Source: Flavipsychrobacter sp.
GTDB taxonomy: Bacteria > Bacteroidota > Bacteroidia > Chitinophagales > Chitinophagaceae
DNA length: 5,498 bases
NCBI GenBank assembly: GCA_021156265.1
Contig: JAJNBR010000211.1
Span: forward strand, 1-5,498
Direction of reading: 5' to 3'
Part shown: positions 1 to 4,922 of the stretch, one piece after another
Layout of the letters: the number at the start of each line of letters is the position of its first letter
Position numbering within the stretch: the first letter of the stretch is position 1
Program-made: the position numbers and the translations under genes
The notes under the pieces: model-generated
What the model was told of the DNA's origin: nothing
Database searches by the model: none
Seen by the model: the letters and a program-made list of their open reading frames with translations, nothing else

Positions 1-3000
1 CACAGCGTTCGATGGTGTGGCACACCAGATATCACTTGTCACCATGCAACTGATGGTATCACCGTTAGAAAGATTGTTGGCGCTCCATACATTGCTGTTG
101 GCGCCTATCACATCCTGGCTGTTGCGTTTCCATTGATACTTCGGCATAACGCCGGCATTGGTTGCCACTGCGGTAAACTTCACCAGCTGCCATGGGCTTA
201 ACAGCGTACCGGGATCAGCGGTGATACTTACCGACGGTCCTATTGTTAGCGGCAATACGGTCATACCAACTTTATTGCTGTAAAGCACAAGCGGATCAGC
301 ACAAAGACCTGTTACCGTCATGCGGCAATAAAAACTATCACCATCTGCAATGCCTGTGGCAGGATAAGTGATGCTCGTTGCTCCGCCTATGAGATTATTG
401 TTTTTGAACCACTGGTATTGCGGTGCTGTGCCTGCATTGAAGGGTACGGCTACAAAACTTGCGTTTGCGTTATTGATGCACAACGTATCATTCGGGCTGG
501 GGTAGACGCCTAGGGAGGAAACGTTGTTGACGGTGACGGCGGTAGATACAGTCGCGTACTGGCAACCATTAACCGTTGCATATACCGAATAACTGCCGCC
601 ACCATTCAAAGGCACAGGTGCAAGCGACGGATTTTGGGTGCCTGCAGTAAAACCATTTGGTCCGCTCCATGTGAAACTGGCTCCTGCCATGTTGCTAACG
701 TTGAGGTTGAGAACGCCACCTGCACATATGGGGCTGTTGCTGCCTGCAGTATATGGTGCAGCAGGTGTAGCTACCACCACATTGGCAGTGCCCGGTAGCG
801 ATATGCAACCATTAACAGTGGCAGTAACCGAGTAAGTGCCGGCTTGCAAAAGGGTGGCATTATTGATAACCGGGTTTTGTTGTGTTGAAATGTAAGACAA
901 AGGTCCGTTCCAGTTGTAGCTGGCACCTGTTAGGTTGTTCGCAAACAGGTTGATCGGCGTATTGGGGCACACAGGGCTATTGCTGGTCGCCATCGGTGTG
1001 GCCGGTGTGGGATTGACTAATACGGTTGTGGTATTTGAACTGCTGCAACCATTTAGCATAGCCGTTACCTCGTACGTGCCGGCATAAGACGTGTTCACAT
1101 TTAACCTGTACGGGTTTTGCTGTATTGATGAATAACTGCCAGGGCCTGTCCACTGGTAAACTGAGCCTGCGGTACTTGCCGCCGTCAGACCAAGACTGTC
1201 GCCAGGGCATAGTGGACTGTTATTGGCTATAACCGGCACGGAAGGGAAAGCGTATATTGTTGCGGTTGTGGTGTCTTTTGTTTCACAACCATTCAGAAGG
1301 GCGATTACAACGTAGTCGCCGCTGTGTGCGGTTGTGGTGTTTGCCCTGCCTGCGTTTGCCGTACCTGCCGTATAGCTGCCGGGTCCTGCCCAGGCATAAG
1401 TGGCACCAGCCGTTGTATTGCCCGTGGTCAGGTTCAATGTAGCGCCCTCGCATAGTGGGCTGTTACTGCCTGCGACAGGTATGGCGGGCAGCGGTTTGAT
1501 GGTTACCTGCGCGGTATCCTTAGTGACACAACCATTTAGAGTAGCGCTCAAAATATAAGTACCGGATTGCGCTGCAGTGGTATTGACTCTTTCAGTATTT
1601 TGAAGTGTGGAGTTGTAACTGCCGGGTCCGGCCCAGGAATAGCCAACACCCGGTGTTGAGCTTGATGAGTAGAGTTTAAGCGTATCGCCTTCACATATGG
1701 GAGAATTGCTCCAGGCCGTCACGCCAATTGGCGAGGCATTTATAACCACAGTTGCTGTATCCTTCTTCAGGCAACCGTTCAACGTACTAGTTACAATGTA
1801 ATCACCACCATGTAACATGGTTGATGGGCTTATTTTTACATTTTGGGCATTGACTGTGAAACTGTTGGGCCCCACCCAGGAATAACTGGTGCCGTTGATG
1901 CCGTTGGTTGCTGTTAGCTTAATGGTATCGCCGGCGCATACCGGGCTGTTGCTGCCCGCCACAACAGCCGATGGCGACTGCACAACAGAAATAATTCCCG
2001 AATCCACCGACACACATCCATAGCTATATGCTCTTGCTTTGTACGTACCCGATGCAGTGATTGTTGCGTTGCTGATAGAAGGATTAGAAAGGGTACTTGA
2101 GAAACTGTTTGGACCTGTCCATGATATTCCCGTTAATGTGCTGGTGCTTGTTGCCGACAAAGCCAACGTGCTGCCTGAACATACCGGGCTGTTACTTGTT
2201 ATCACCGGTTTCGCCGGTACCGTCATGCCAATGGCAATATTCTTTCCGTTGTCGTTCGAAATAAGCGCAATGTTTGAAGATACTATGCGCATGCGGTAGC
2301 CAAATCCTGGCGTTAGATTCACAGGCAGGTTGGCCGCTATTGTGCCGGAAGTGGTGTCCGTTTTTGAGCCGATATTTACAGGATTGGCAAAACTGCCGTT
2401 GGCATCCGATAATTGCACAGTAAATACGTTGCCCGTACTAAATACATTGTATAGTGCATAATAAGGCACAAGGAAGGTGCCGGTGCCACACAACATATCG
2501 TCGGTGAAGTTTATCGAGAGCGTATCGAGTGGGCGCAGCACTACCGAATCAATGAAGTAATAGGCATACGAAGATCCAGTGGTAGCAACGGTATCAGCAT
2601 TTGTCGCTGAATTGGTTAAAAAACTCCCAATTACGAGGTTGTCGTATGTTGAGTCTGCTATAAGGGTATCGACAAGCCGCTCCCACCCGCCTTTGTTGGT
2701 TATAGGACCATAGTTGGCAAAGGATATTTGTGGGGTAACCGGAACTACTCCGTTGATATTGAGTGTCGCCGGTCCTACATCGTAAAAGTACACCGCAAGT
2801 CCGTCAGCAGCATATCTCGATTGATCGGCAAGAGATACAGACATAGATATTTCATAGGGTTTGCCGGGCGTTAACGCCGGAAAACTGGTGGCAACATATT
2901 CGCGGAAATTTGTAGTTCCACCGTTATCATAAATTACCAGTCCTACATACGCATTACCACTGGCTGCTGGCTGATTGCCCCCAAAGTTATTGGGTACGCT

Positions 3001-3213
3001 CACAGTGAAGCCGGTATTGCAGCCGTTGAAATAATCGGGTGTGGCAGGGCCGCCCAATGTCGTGTATGCCCTCCAGTCGCTGCAATTGATTGTAACCTGC
3101 GCCGGACCAGTCGGACAGTTTATATATTGCTCGAAATCGCTGTTCAGAAGGACATTTTGTGCAGTCGCGTGTATGCACAGAAAAAAAGAAAGAACGGGCA
3201 AAAGGTACTTCAT
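1..3213 (-). CDS. Large secreted Ig/PKD-like repeat protein, probable surface adhesin (3' end outside window)
   Basis: The minus strand is open without a stop from ATG at 3213 to the window edge, 1071 codons. Residues 1-19 look like a type I signal peptide (MKYLLPVLSF, then ATAQ before the likely cut at Asn20). Residues 20 to about 228 form a domain I associate with secreted Bacteroidota proteins: NSDFE at 24-28, TPDYFNGC at 58-65, REYV at 104-107, and FIDSVVL at 220-226, which resembles the closing strand of a carbohydrate-binding jelly roll. Residues 229-332 form a linker module with LSDANGSF at 268-275. Seven Ig-like repeats follow (333-897), then two modules with QYQWFK (932) and YQWK (1026). 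Ser, Thr, Asn and Gly dominate. Such proteins usually leave by type IX secretion and end in a sorting domain, but that end is not visible. Adhesion or gliding is inference. No enzymatic domain was seen. Confidence 0.9.
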   Translation of the reverse strand, partial: MKYLLPVLSFFLCIHATAQNVLLNSDFEQYINCPTGPAQVTINCSDWRAYTTLGGPATPDYFNGCNTGFTVSVPNNFGGNQPAASGNAYVGLVIYDNGGTTNFREYVATSFPALTPGKPYEISMSVSLADQSRYAADGLAVYFYDVGPATLNINGVVPVTPQISFANYGPITNKGGWERLVDTLIADSTYDNLVIGSFLTNSATNADTVATTGSSYAYYFIDSVVLRPLDTLSINFTDDMLCGTGTFLVPYYALYNVFSTGNVFTVQLSDANGSFANPVNIGSKTDTTSGTIAANLPVNLTPGFGYRMRIVSSNIALISNDNGKNIAIGMTVPAKPVITSNSPVCSGSTLALSATSTSTLTGISWTGPNSFSSTLSNPSISNATITASGTYKARAYSYGCVSVDSGIISVVQSPSAVVAGSNSPVCAGDTIKLTATNGINGTSYSWVGPNSFTVNAQNVKISPSTMLHGGDYIVTSTLNGCLKKDTATVVINASPIGVTAWSNSPICEGDTLKLYSSSSTPGVGYSWAGPGSYNSTLQNTERVNTTAAQSGTYILSATLNGCVTKDTAQVTIKPLPAIPVAGSNSPLCEGATLNLTTGNTTAGATYAWAGPGSYTAGTANAGRANTTTAHSGDYVVIALLNGCETKDTTTATIYAFPSVPVIANNSPLCPGDSLGLTAASTAGSVYQWTGPGSYSSIQQNPYRLNVNTSYAGTYEVTAMLNGCSSSNTTTVLVNPTPATPMATSNSPVCPNTPINLFANNLTGASYNWNGPLSYISTQQNPVINNATLLQAGTYSVTATVNGCISLPGTANVVVATPAAPYTAGSNSPICAGGVLNLNVSNMAGASFTWSGPNGFTAGTQNPSLAPVPLNGGGSYSVYATVNGCQYATVSTAVTVNNVSSLGVYPSPNDTLCINNANASFVAVPFNAGTAPQYQWFKNNNLIGGATSITYPATGIADGDSFYCRMTVTGLCADPLVLYSNKVGMTVLPLTIGPSVSITADPGTLLSPWQLVKFTAVATNAGVMPKYQWKRNSQDVIGANSNVWSANNLSNGDTISCMVTSDIWCATPSNAV
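523..2217 (-). repeat. Seven tandem Ig/PKD-like modules, about 243 bp each
   Basis: Within the repeat protein, a module of 80-82 codons recurs seven times. Each starts near (S/N)NSP(V/I/L)C, has a central (Y/F/S)xW.GP motif and ends near NGC. The first cysteines are residues 345, 426, 507, 588, 669, 749 and 830, so the step is 81 codons with a single 80. The second cysteines are 400, 481, 562, 643, 723, 803 and 884, always 54 or 55 residues after the first. The Cys-Trp-Cys order suits an immunoglobulin-type sandwich with a possible disulfide, as expected for an extracellular protein. DNA identity between copies is modest except around the NGC codons (AATGGTTGC), so the copies are diverged rather than newly amplified. 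The first copy has YGC in place of NGC. Confidence 0.88.
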
Positions 3214-3215
3214 AA

Positions 3216-3240
3216 GATAGTAGGTATGGGTAATACTATC
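3216..3240 (-). other. Hairpin just upstream of the repeat-protein start codon
   Basis: GATAGTA (3216-3222) and TACTATC (3234-3240) are perfect 7-bp inverted arms around an 11-base loop. On the minus-strand transcript the second arm ends two bases before the ATG at 3213, so the hairpin would cover the ribosome entry site. The stem is AT-rich and weak. It could tune translation, be a protein-binding site, or be chance. Confidence 0.35.
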
Positions 3241-3241
3241 C

Positions 3242-3249
3242 TAAAACTA
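3242..3249 (-). promoter_or_regulatory. Weak candidate -7 box for the repeat protein
   Basis: The minus strand reads TAGTTTTA here, one mismatch from the Bacteroidetes -7 box TAnnTTTG and about 28 bases before the ATG at 3213. No TTG lies 19-21 bases upstream, so only half of the signature is present. A start just downstream would put the hairpin at 3216-3240 in the 5' leader. Confidence 0.3.
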
Positions 3250-3290
3250 ATATTTTTTTAATAACTGCCTATCTTCGCCAGTTTCATGGT

Positions 3291-3320
3291 TTGCAATGTC
3301 GTTAAAAAGTTGTATATTTG
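3291..3320 (+). promoter_or_regulatory. Consensus Bacteroidetes promoter (TTG-N19-TATATTTG)
   Basis: TTG at 3291-3293 is followed after exactly 19 bases by TATATTTG at 3313-3320, a full match to the TAnnTTTG -7 box with the favoured -33 spacing. This is the best promoter match in the window. Transcription would start near 3326 and run rightward into the 45-codon ORF starting at 3339, or produce a small RNA. Confidence 0.7.
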
Positions 3321-3338
3321 TAATTGAAGAGAAGCGCC

Positions 3339-3476
3339 ATGAAAACTCTGATCATTTCCAACAGTCACGCCCAAAGCCAAACCGGCTTACCAATTTTTTT
3401 TCTTCGCAGAACCCCGAAAAACTATACCAAAGTAAACAAAAATGACAATTCAACCCATGAGAACAAAAATACATAA
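3339..3476 (+). CDS. Putative 45-residue small protein or leader peptide
   Basis: ATG at 3339 lies about 12 bases after the predicted transcript start and is preceded by a purine-rich GAAGAGAAG, unusual for this phylum and favourable for initiation. The peptide begins MKTLIISNSHAQSQ, has a short hydrophobic patch LPIFFL at 17-22, and ends in a Lys/Asn-rich polar tail before TAA. I recognise no family. Alternatives are a leader peptide, a truncated gene remnant, or an untranslated RNA that happens to be open. A second ORF of 27 codons (3457-3540) overlaps its end in another frame and has no separate support. The promoter and start context are the only evidence; the product is hypothetical. Confidence 0.35.
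   Translation: MKTLIISNSHAQSQTGLPIFFLRRTPKNYTKVNKNDNSTHENKNT
3374..3401 (+). terminator. Weak intrinsic terminator or attenuator candidate
   Basis: AAGCC (3374-3378) pairs with GGCTT (3384-3388) around a 5-base loop. After five more bases an unbroken run of eight T follows (3394-3401). The stem is short, so termination would be inefficient. It lies inside the 45-codon ORF about 50 bases after the predicted transcript start, which would suit attenuation or a short RNA of roughly 75 bases. Confidence 0.3.
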
Positions 3477-3624
3477 GTATTGCCCACAGCGCCTTACAGC
3501 CGATTTATGTCGCACGACGGCAAACGCCGGAATTGTATAACTATATCAGCAGTTTTTGGCCATAAATGCATCAGTTCTATATCAAAACGATACAGCATGA
3601 CATTGGAATATGTATATGGTAAGA

Positions 3625-3741
3625 CTATTTCTTCTCGAGATAAGCCTTAAATGCCTGGTAGAAAAAGTACAACAGGAAAACCGGCAGCATGGCCAGTCCG
3701 AGCATCTCGTAAGCGGTGATAGAATGGAGATAAGGAGTCAT
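3625..3741 (-). CDS. Putative 38-residue single-pass membrane protein
   Basis: From ATG at 3741 to TAG at 3627-3625 the minus strand encodes a 38-residue peptide. Residues about 12-31 (EMLGLAMLPVFLLYFFYQAF) form one hydrophobic segment, followed by a basic tail KAYLEKK that would remain cytoplasmic. The frame is open upstream to an ATG at 3873. I chose the shorter start because a good promoter sits at 3762-3792, inside the longer version, and because the extension would overlap the divergent ComEA-like gene's start antisense and looks uncoded. A weak purine patch TAAGAAG lies about 18 bases upstream. I do not recognise the family. It could be a subunit or regulator of a membrane complex, or a membrane-active peptide; the sequence does not decide. 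Confidence 0.5.
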   Translation of the reverse strand: MTPYLHSITAYEMLGLAMLPVFLLYFFYQAFKAYLEKK

Positions 3742-3761
3742 GACGATCTTGTTTTGCTTCT

Positions 3762-3792
3762 TAAAGTTAATAAAGCAGGCGCCTGTAAACAA
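3762..3792 (-). promoter_or_regulatory. Promoter for the small membrane protein
   Basis: On the minus strand TTG (3792-3790) is followed after 20 bases by TAACTTTA (3769-3762), one mismatch from TAnnTTTG. Transcription would start near 3755, giving a leader of about 14 bases before the ATG at 3741. This placement is the main reason for choosing the short start of that gene. Confidence 0.5.
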
Positions 3793-3806
3793 CCCCTTAA
3801 CAGAAA

Positions 3807-3836
3807 TTTTACAAATCCGCGAAAACCGTATCTTAA
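3807..3836 (+). promoter_or_regulatory. Weak candidate promoter for the ComEA-like gene
   Basis: TTT (3807-3809), 19 bases, then TATCTTAA (3829-3836) resembles the Bacteroidetes promoter with mismatches in the last two bases of the -7 box and one in the -33 box. A start near 3843 would leave a very short leader before ATG 3852. It is divergent from the minus-strand promoter at 3762-3792. Confidence 0.3.
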
Positions 3837-3851
3837 CTCTGCCGTAAGCCA

Positions 3852-4520
3852 ATGAAACGCCTCCTTCGCTCATACACCTCCTTCACCCGCCCCGAACGCA
3901 ACGGGCTGGTAGGACTGTGCCTGCTGCTGGCTGCAGTCATCTCCTTCAGGGTGATGAAGAGTAAAGACAAAAGTCAACTGCAGCAAGAGCGGATAGTAGC
4001 AGCCTACCAAACACAGCAGCAACCCCAACCATCAACAAGCAGTGAAATAGTTATCATCGAAAAAACAGGAGAATCAGAAAGATCAGTCATCCCGATAGCT
4101 ATCGGGACTGAGGTTCAGACCTTCGACCCCAACACCGTCGACAGCCTCACCCTCCGCCGCTTCGGGCTGAAACCTTATACCATCTTCAACATGATGAAAT
4201 GGCGCGCCAAAGGCAAACGCTTCTATACCAAAGAAGACCTCAAACCTCTCTACACGCTCACCACTGAAGAATACAATATGCTCGCACCCTATATCGACAT
4301 CAAACGACAACAAACAGACCTCAACCACGCCGACTCGGTCAGCTTAGTCAAACTCCGCGGCATAGGTCCTAAGATCGCCCACAAAATACTCGTCCGCCGC
4401 AGCACCATCGGTCCCTTCACGGATATTGACCAGCTGAAGGAACTGTATCATTTTCCGGATGGCGTGTTTGAAAAACTGGTGGAGGAGCTGAAGCCGCTGT
4501 CTGAACCTCAGTCCCGATAG
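3852..4520 (+). CDS. Membrane-anchored ComEA-like helix-hairpin-helix protein
   Basis: The 222-residue product starts with a basic stretch and FTRPERNG (11-18), then one membrane segment at about 18-33, a Gln/Ser-rich linker at 40-90, and two helix-hairpin-helix regions. The first (about 91-148) is degenerate: FDPNTVDSLTLRRFGL ... KEDLKPLY ... YNMLAPYI. The second (156-213) is classical: DLNHADSVSLVKLRGIGPKIA with the LRGIGPKIA hairpin at 168-176, then the second helix pair with FTDIDQLKEL. This layout matches Bacteroidota proteins annotated as ComEA-family. ComEA binds incoming duplex DNA non-specifically through its hairpin backbone; a role in DNA uptake here is inference, since no other competence gene is present. 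The stop TAG and last residues SEPQSR lie in a 31-bp repeat whose inverted copy lies in the linker (residues 80-90), so both ends of the DNA-binding half are made by repeat sequence. Confidence 0.85.
   Translation: MKRLLRSYTSFTRPERNGLVGLCLLLAAVISFRVMKSKDKSQLQQERIVAAYQTQQQPQPSTSSEIVIIEKTGESERSVIPIAIGTEVQTFDPNTVDSLTLRRFGLKPYTIFNMMKWRAKGKRFYTKEDLKPLYTLTTEEYNMLAPYIDIKRQQTDLNHADSVSLVKLRGIGPKIAHKILVRRSTIGPFTDIDQLKELYHFPDGVFEKLVEELKPLSEPQSR
4090..4120 (+). repeat. 31-bp inverted repeat, left copy, with 18-bp palindrome
   Basis: TCCCGATAGCTATCGGGA (4090-4107) is a perfect palindrome followed by CTGAGGTTCAGAC (4108-4120). The whole 31 bp recurs in inverted orientation at 4499-4529 without mismatch. 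CAGT at 4084-4087 can pair with ACTG at 4107-4110, lengthening the hairpin past a 3-base bulge. It lies in the linker-coding part of the ComEA-like gene and is read as VIPIAIGTEVQT. Confidence 0.9.
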
Positions 4521-4529
4521 CTATCGGGA
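4499..4529 (-). repeat. 31-bp inverted repeat, right copy, containing a stop codon
   Basis: This is the exact reverse complement of 4090-4120. Its palindrome is at 4512-4529. The TAG inside the palindrome (4518-4520) is the stop of the ComEA-like gene, and the preceding bases encode SEPQSR. The palindrome could fold in RNA as a six-pair stem with loop AGCT, but no T-run follows, so it is not a standard terminator. Confidence 0.9.
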
Positions 4530-4560
4530 AATCGAGATTAACTGATTGGTCTGATTTCAA

Positions 4561-4729
4561 AAACCGGCATAAGCGAATTAGGCGTTAATAAAATTCATTG
4601 AGCGCAGTGGCCGCAGTGAAAGGTCGCAAAGAGAGTAAAAGTTGACGTCAACATTGCCAGGCAGCAGTTGACCAGGCACATAGTAAGCTATTTCACTGCA
4701 ACGTAGCGAAATGAATTTTTAGCCGGTTT
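4561..4729. repeat. Imperfect long inverted repeat, MITE-like or regulatory
   Basis: Three nested arm pairs are ordered symmetrically: AAACCGGC (4561-4568) with GCCGGTTT (4722-4729), AAAATTCATT (4590-4599) with AATGAATTTT (4710-4719), and GCAGTGAAA (4613-4621) with TTTCACTGC (4691-4699). The spacers between the arms differ in length, so the structure is interrupted. The centre holds a perfect 12-bp palindrome GTTGACGTCAAC (4641-4652), and GTTGAC recurs at 4667-4672. No transposase is present. It may be a decayed non-autonomous element or a folded RNA; no target-site duplication was identified. Confidence 0.5.
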
Positions 4730-4754
4730 CGCTAAGCCTTGAACTTTTCTTTTG

Positions 4755-4790
4755 CTTCTTTTCTTTTGGTTCAAGCCAAAAGAAAAGAAG
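4755..4790. repeat. Perfect 15-bp hairpin of pyrimidine/purine arms
   Basis: CTTCTTTTCTTTTGG (4755-4769) and CCAAAAGAAAAGAAG (4776-4790) are exact reverse complements around the 6-base loop TTCAAG. The 11-bp unit CTTTTCTTTTG also occurs just upstream (4744-4754), so the right arm has two possible partners. The loop is fully complementary to CTTGAA at 4738-4743. The stem is A/T-rich and no T-run follows on the plus strand, so ordinary intrinsic termination is unlikely. I recall similar elements between genes in Bacteroidota but cannot verify that here. Confidence 0.75.
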
Positions 4791-4896
4791 GGGTAACACA
4801 AGGGAGCGCCAAGCAAAAAGAAAGTAGGGATGAGGGAAGCAGCGAAAACAGGGTAAAAAAGCCCTATATAACCCGGATAATCCCCGAAAAATATCG

Positions 4897-4904
4897 TAAA
4901 ATTG
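4897..4904 (+). promoter_or_regulatory. Candidate -7 box for the acyl-CoA dehydrogenase
   Basis: TAAAATTG differs from TAnnTTTG by one base and ends 18 bases before ATG 4923, a typical distance. No TTG lies at the expected -33 position, so support is partial. Confidence 0.35.
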
Positions 4905-4922
4905 CACCTCGTTTCGAAGACT

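Larger units (their letters stand above)
3214..3624. other. Intergenic region, mostly non-coding
   Basis: This 411-base stretch separates the repeat-protein start from the 3' end of the small membrane gene. It holds the elements listed individually: the leader hairpin, weak minus promoter, forward promoter, 45-codon ORF and T-tract hairpin. From about 3541 to 3624 I see no gene, only a direct repeat CTATATCA (3541-3548 and 3577-3584). No tRNA or recognisable structured RNA family was seen. Confidence 0.6.
4521..4922. other. Structured intergenic region without a supported gene
   Basis: About 400 bases separate the ComEA-like stop from the acyl-CoA dehydrogenase start. The first bases belong to the right copy of the 31-bp repeat. 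An imperfect long inverted repeat fills 4561-4729, and a homopurine/homopyrimidine hairpin fills 4755-4790. From about 4791 to 4890 I see only purine-rich sequence. Minus-strand open frames cross this region (4688-5092 and 4719-5192) but are antisense to the dehydrogenase and lack protein-like features. Confidence 0.6.

Noticed and set aside
523..2217. Regular spacing of short conserved words such as GCAACCATT, suggesting a CRISPR-like array
   Set aside because: The period is about 243 bp and the conserved words are the NGC codons of protein repeats in a continuous reading frame.
638..2299. Short open frames inside the repeat-protein region (638-835 plus, 977-1210 minus, 1257-1442 plus, 2039-2299 plus)
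   Set aside because: All overlap the uninterrupted minus-strand repeat protein in other frames, and none has its own start context or domain.
3457..3540. 27-codon plus-strand ORF beginning MRTKIHKYCPQ
   Set aside because: It overlaps the 45-codon ORF and has no separate ribosome site or promoter; too short to support alone.
3541..3584. Direct repeat CTATATCA at 3541-3548 and 3577-3584
   Set aside because: Only 8 bp, two copies, AT-rich; easily due to chance and not a CRISPR or iteron array.
3610..3855. Plus-strand 81-codon open frame antisense to the small membrane gene
   Set aside because: No promoter or family resemblance; its opposite strand encodes a clean membrane helix with a promoter. 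Its composition looks uncoded.
4083..4328. Minus-strand 81-codon open frame inside the ComEA-like gene
   Set aside because: Antisense to conserved helix-hairpin-helix coding sequence, with no independent signals.
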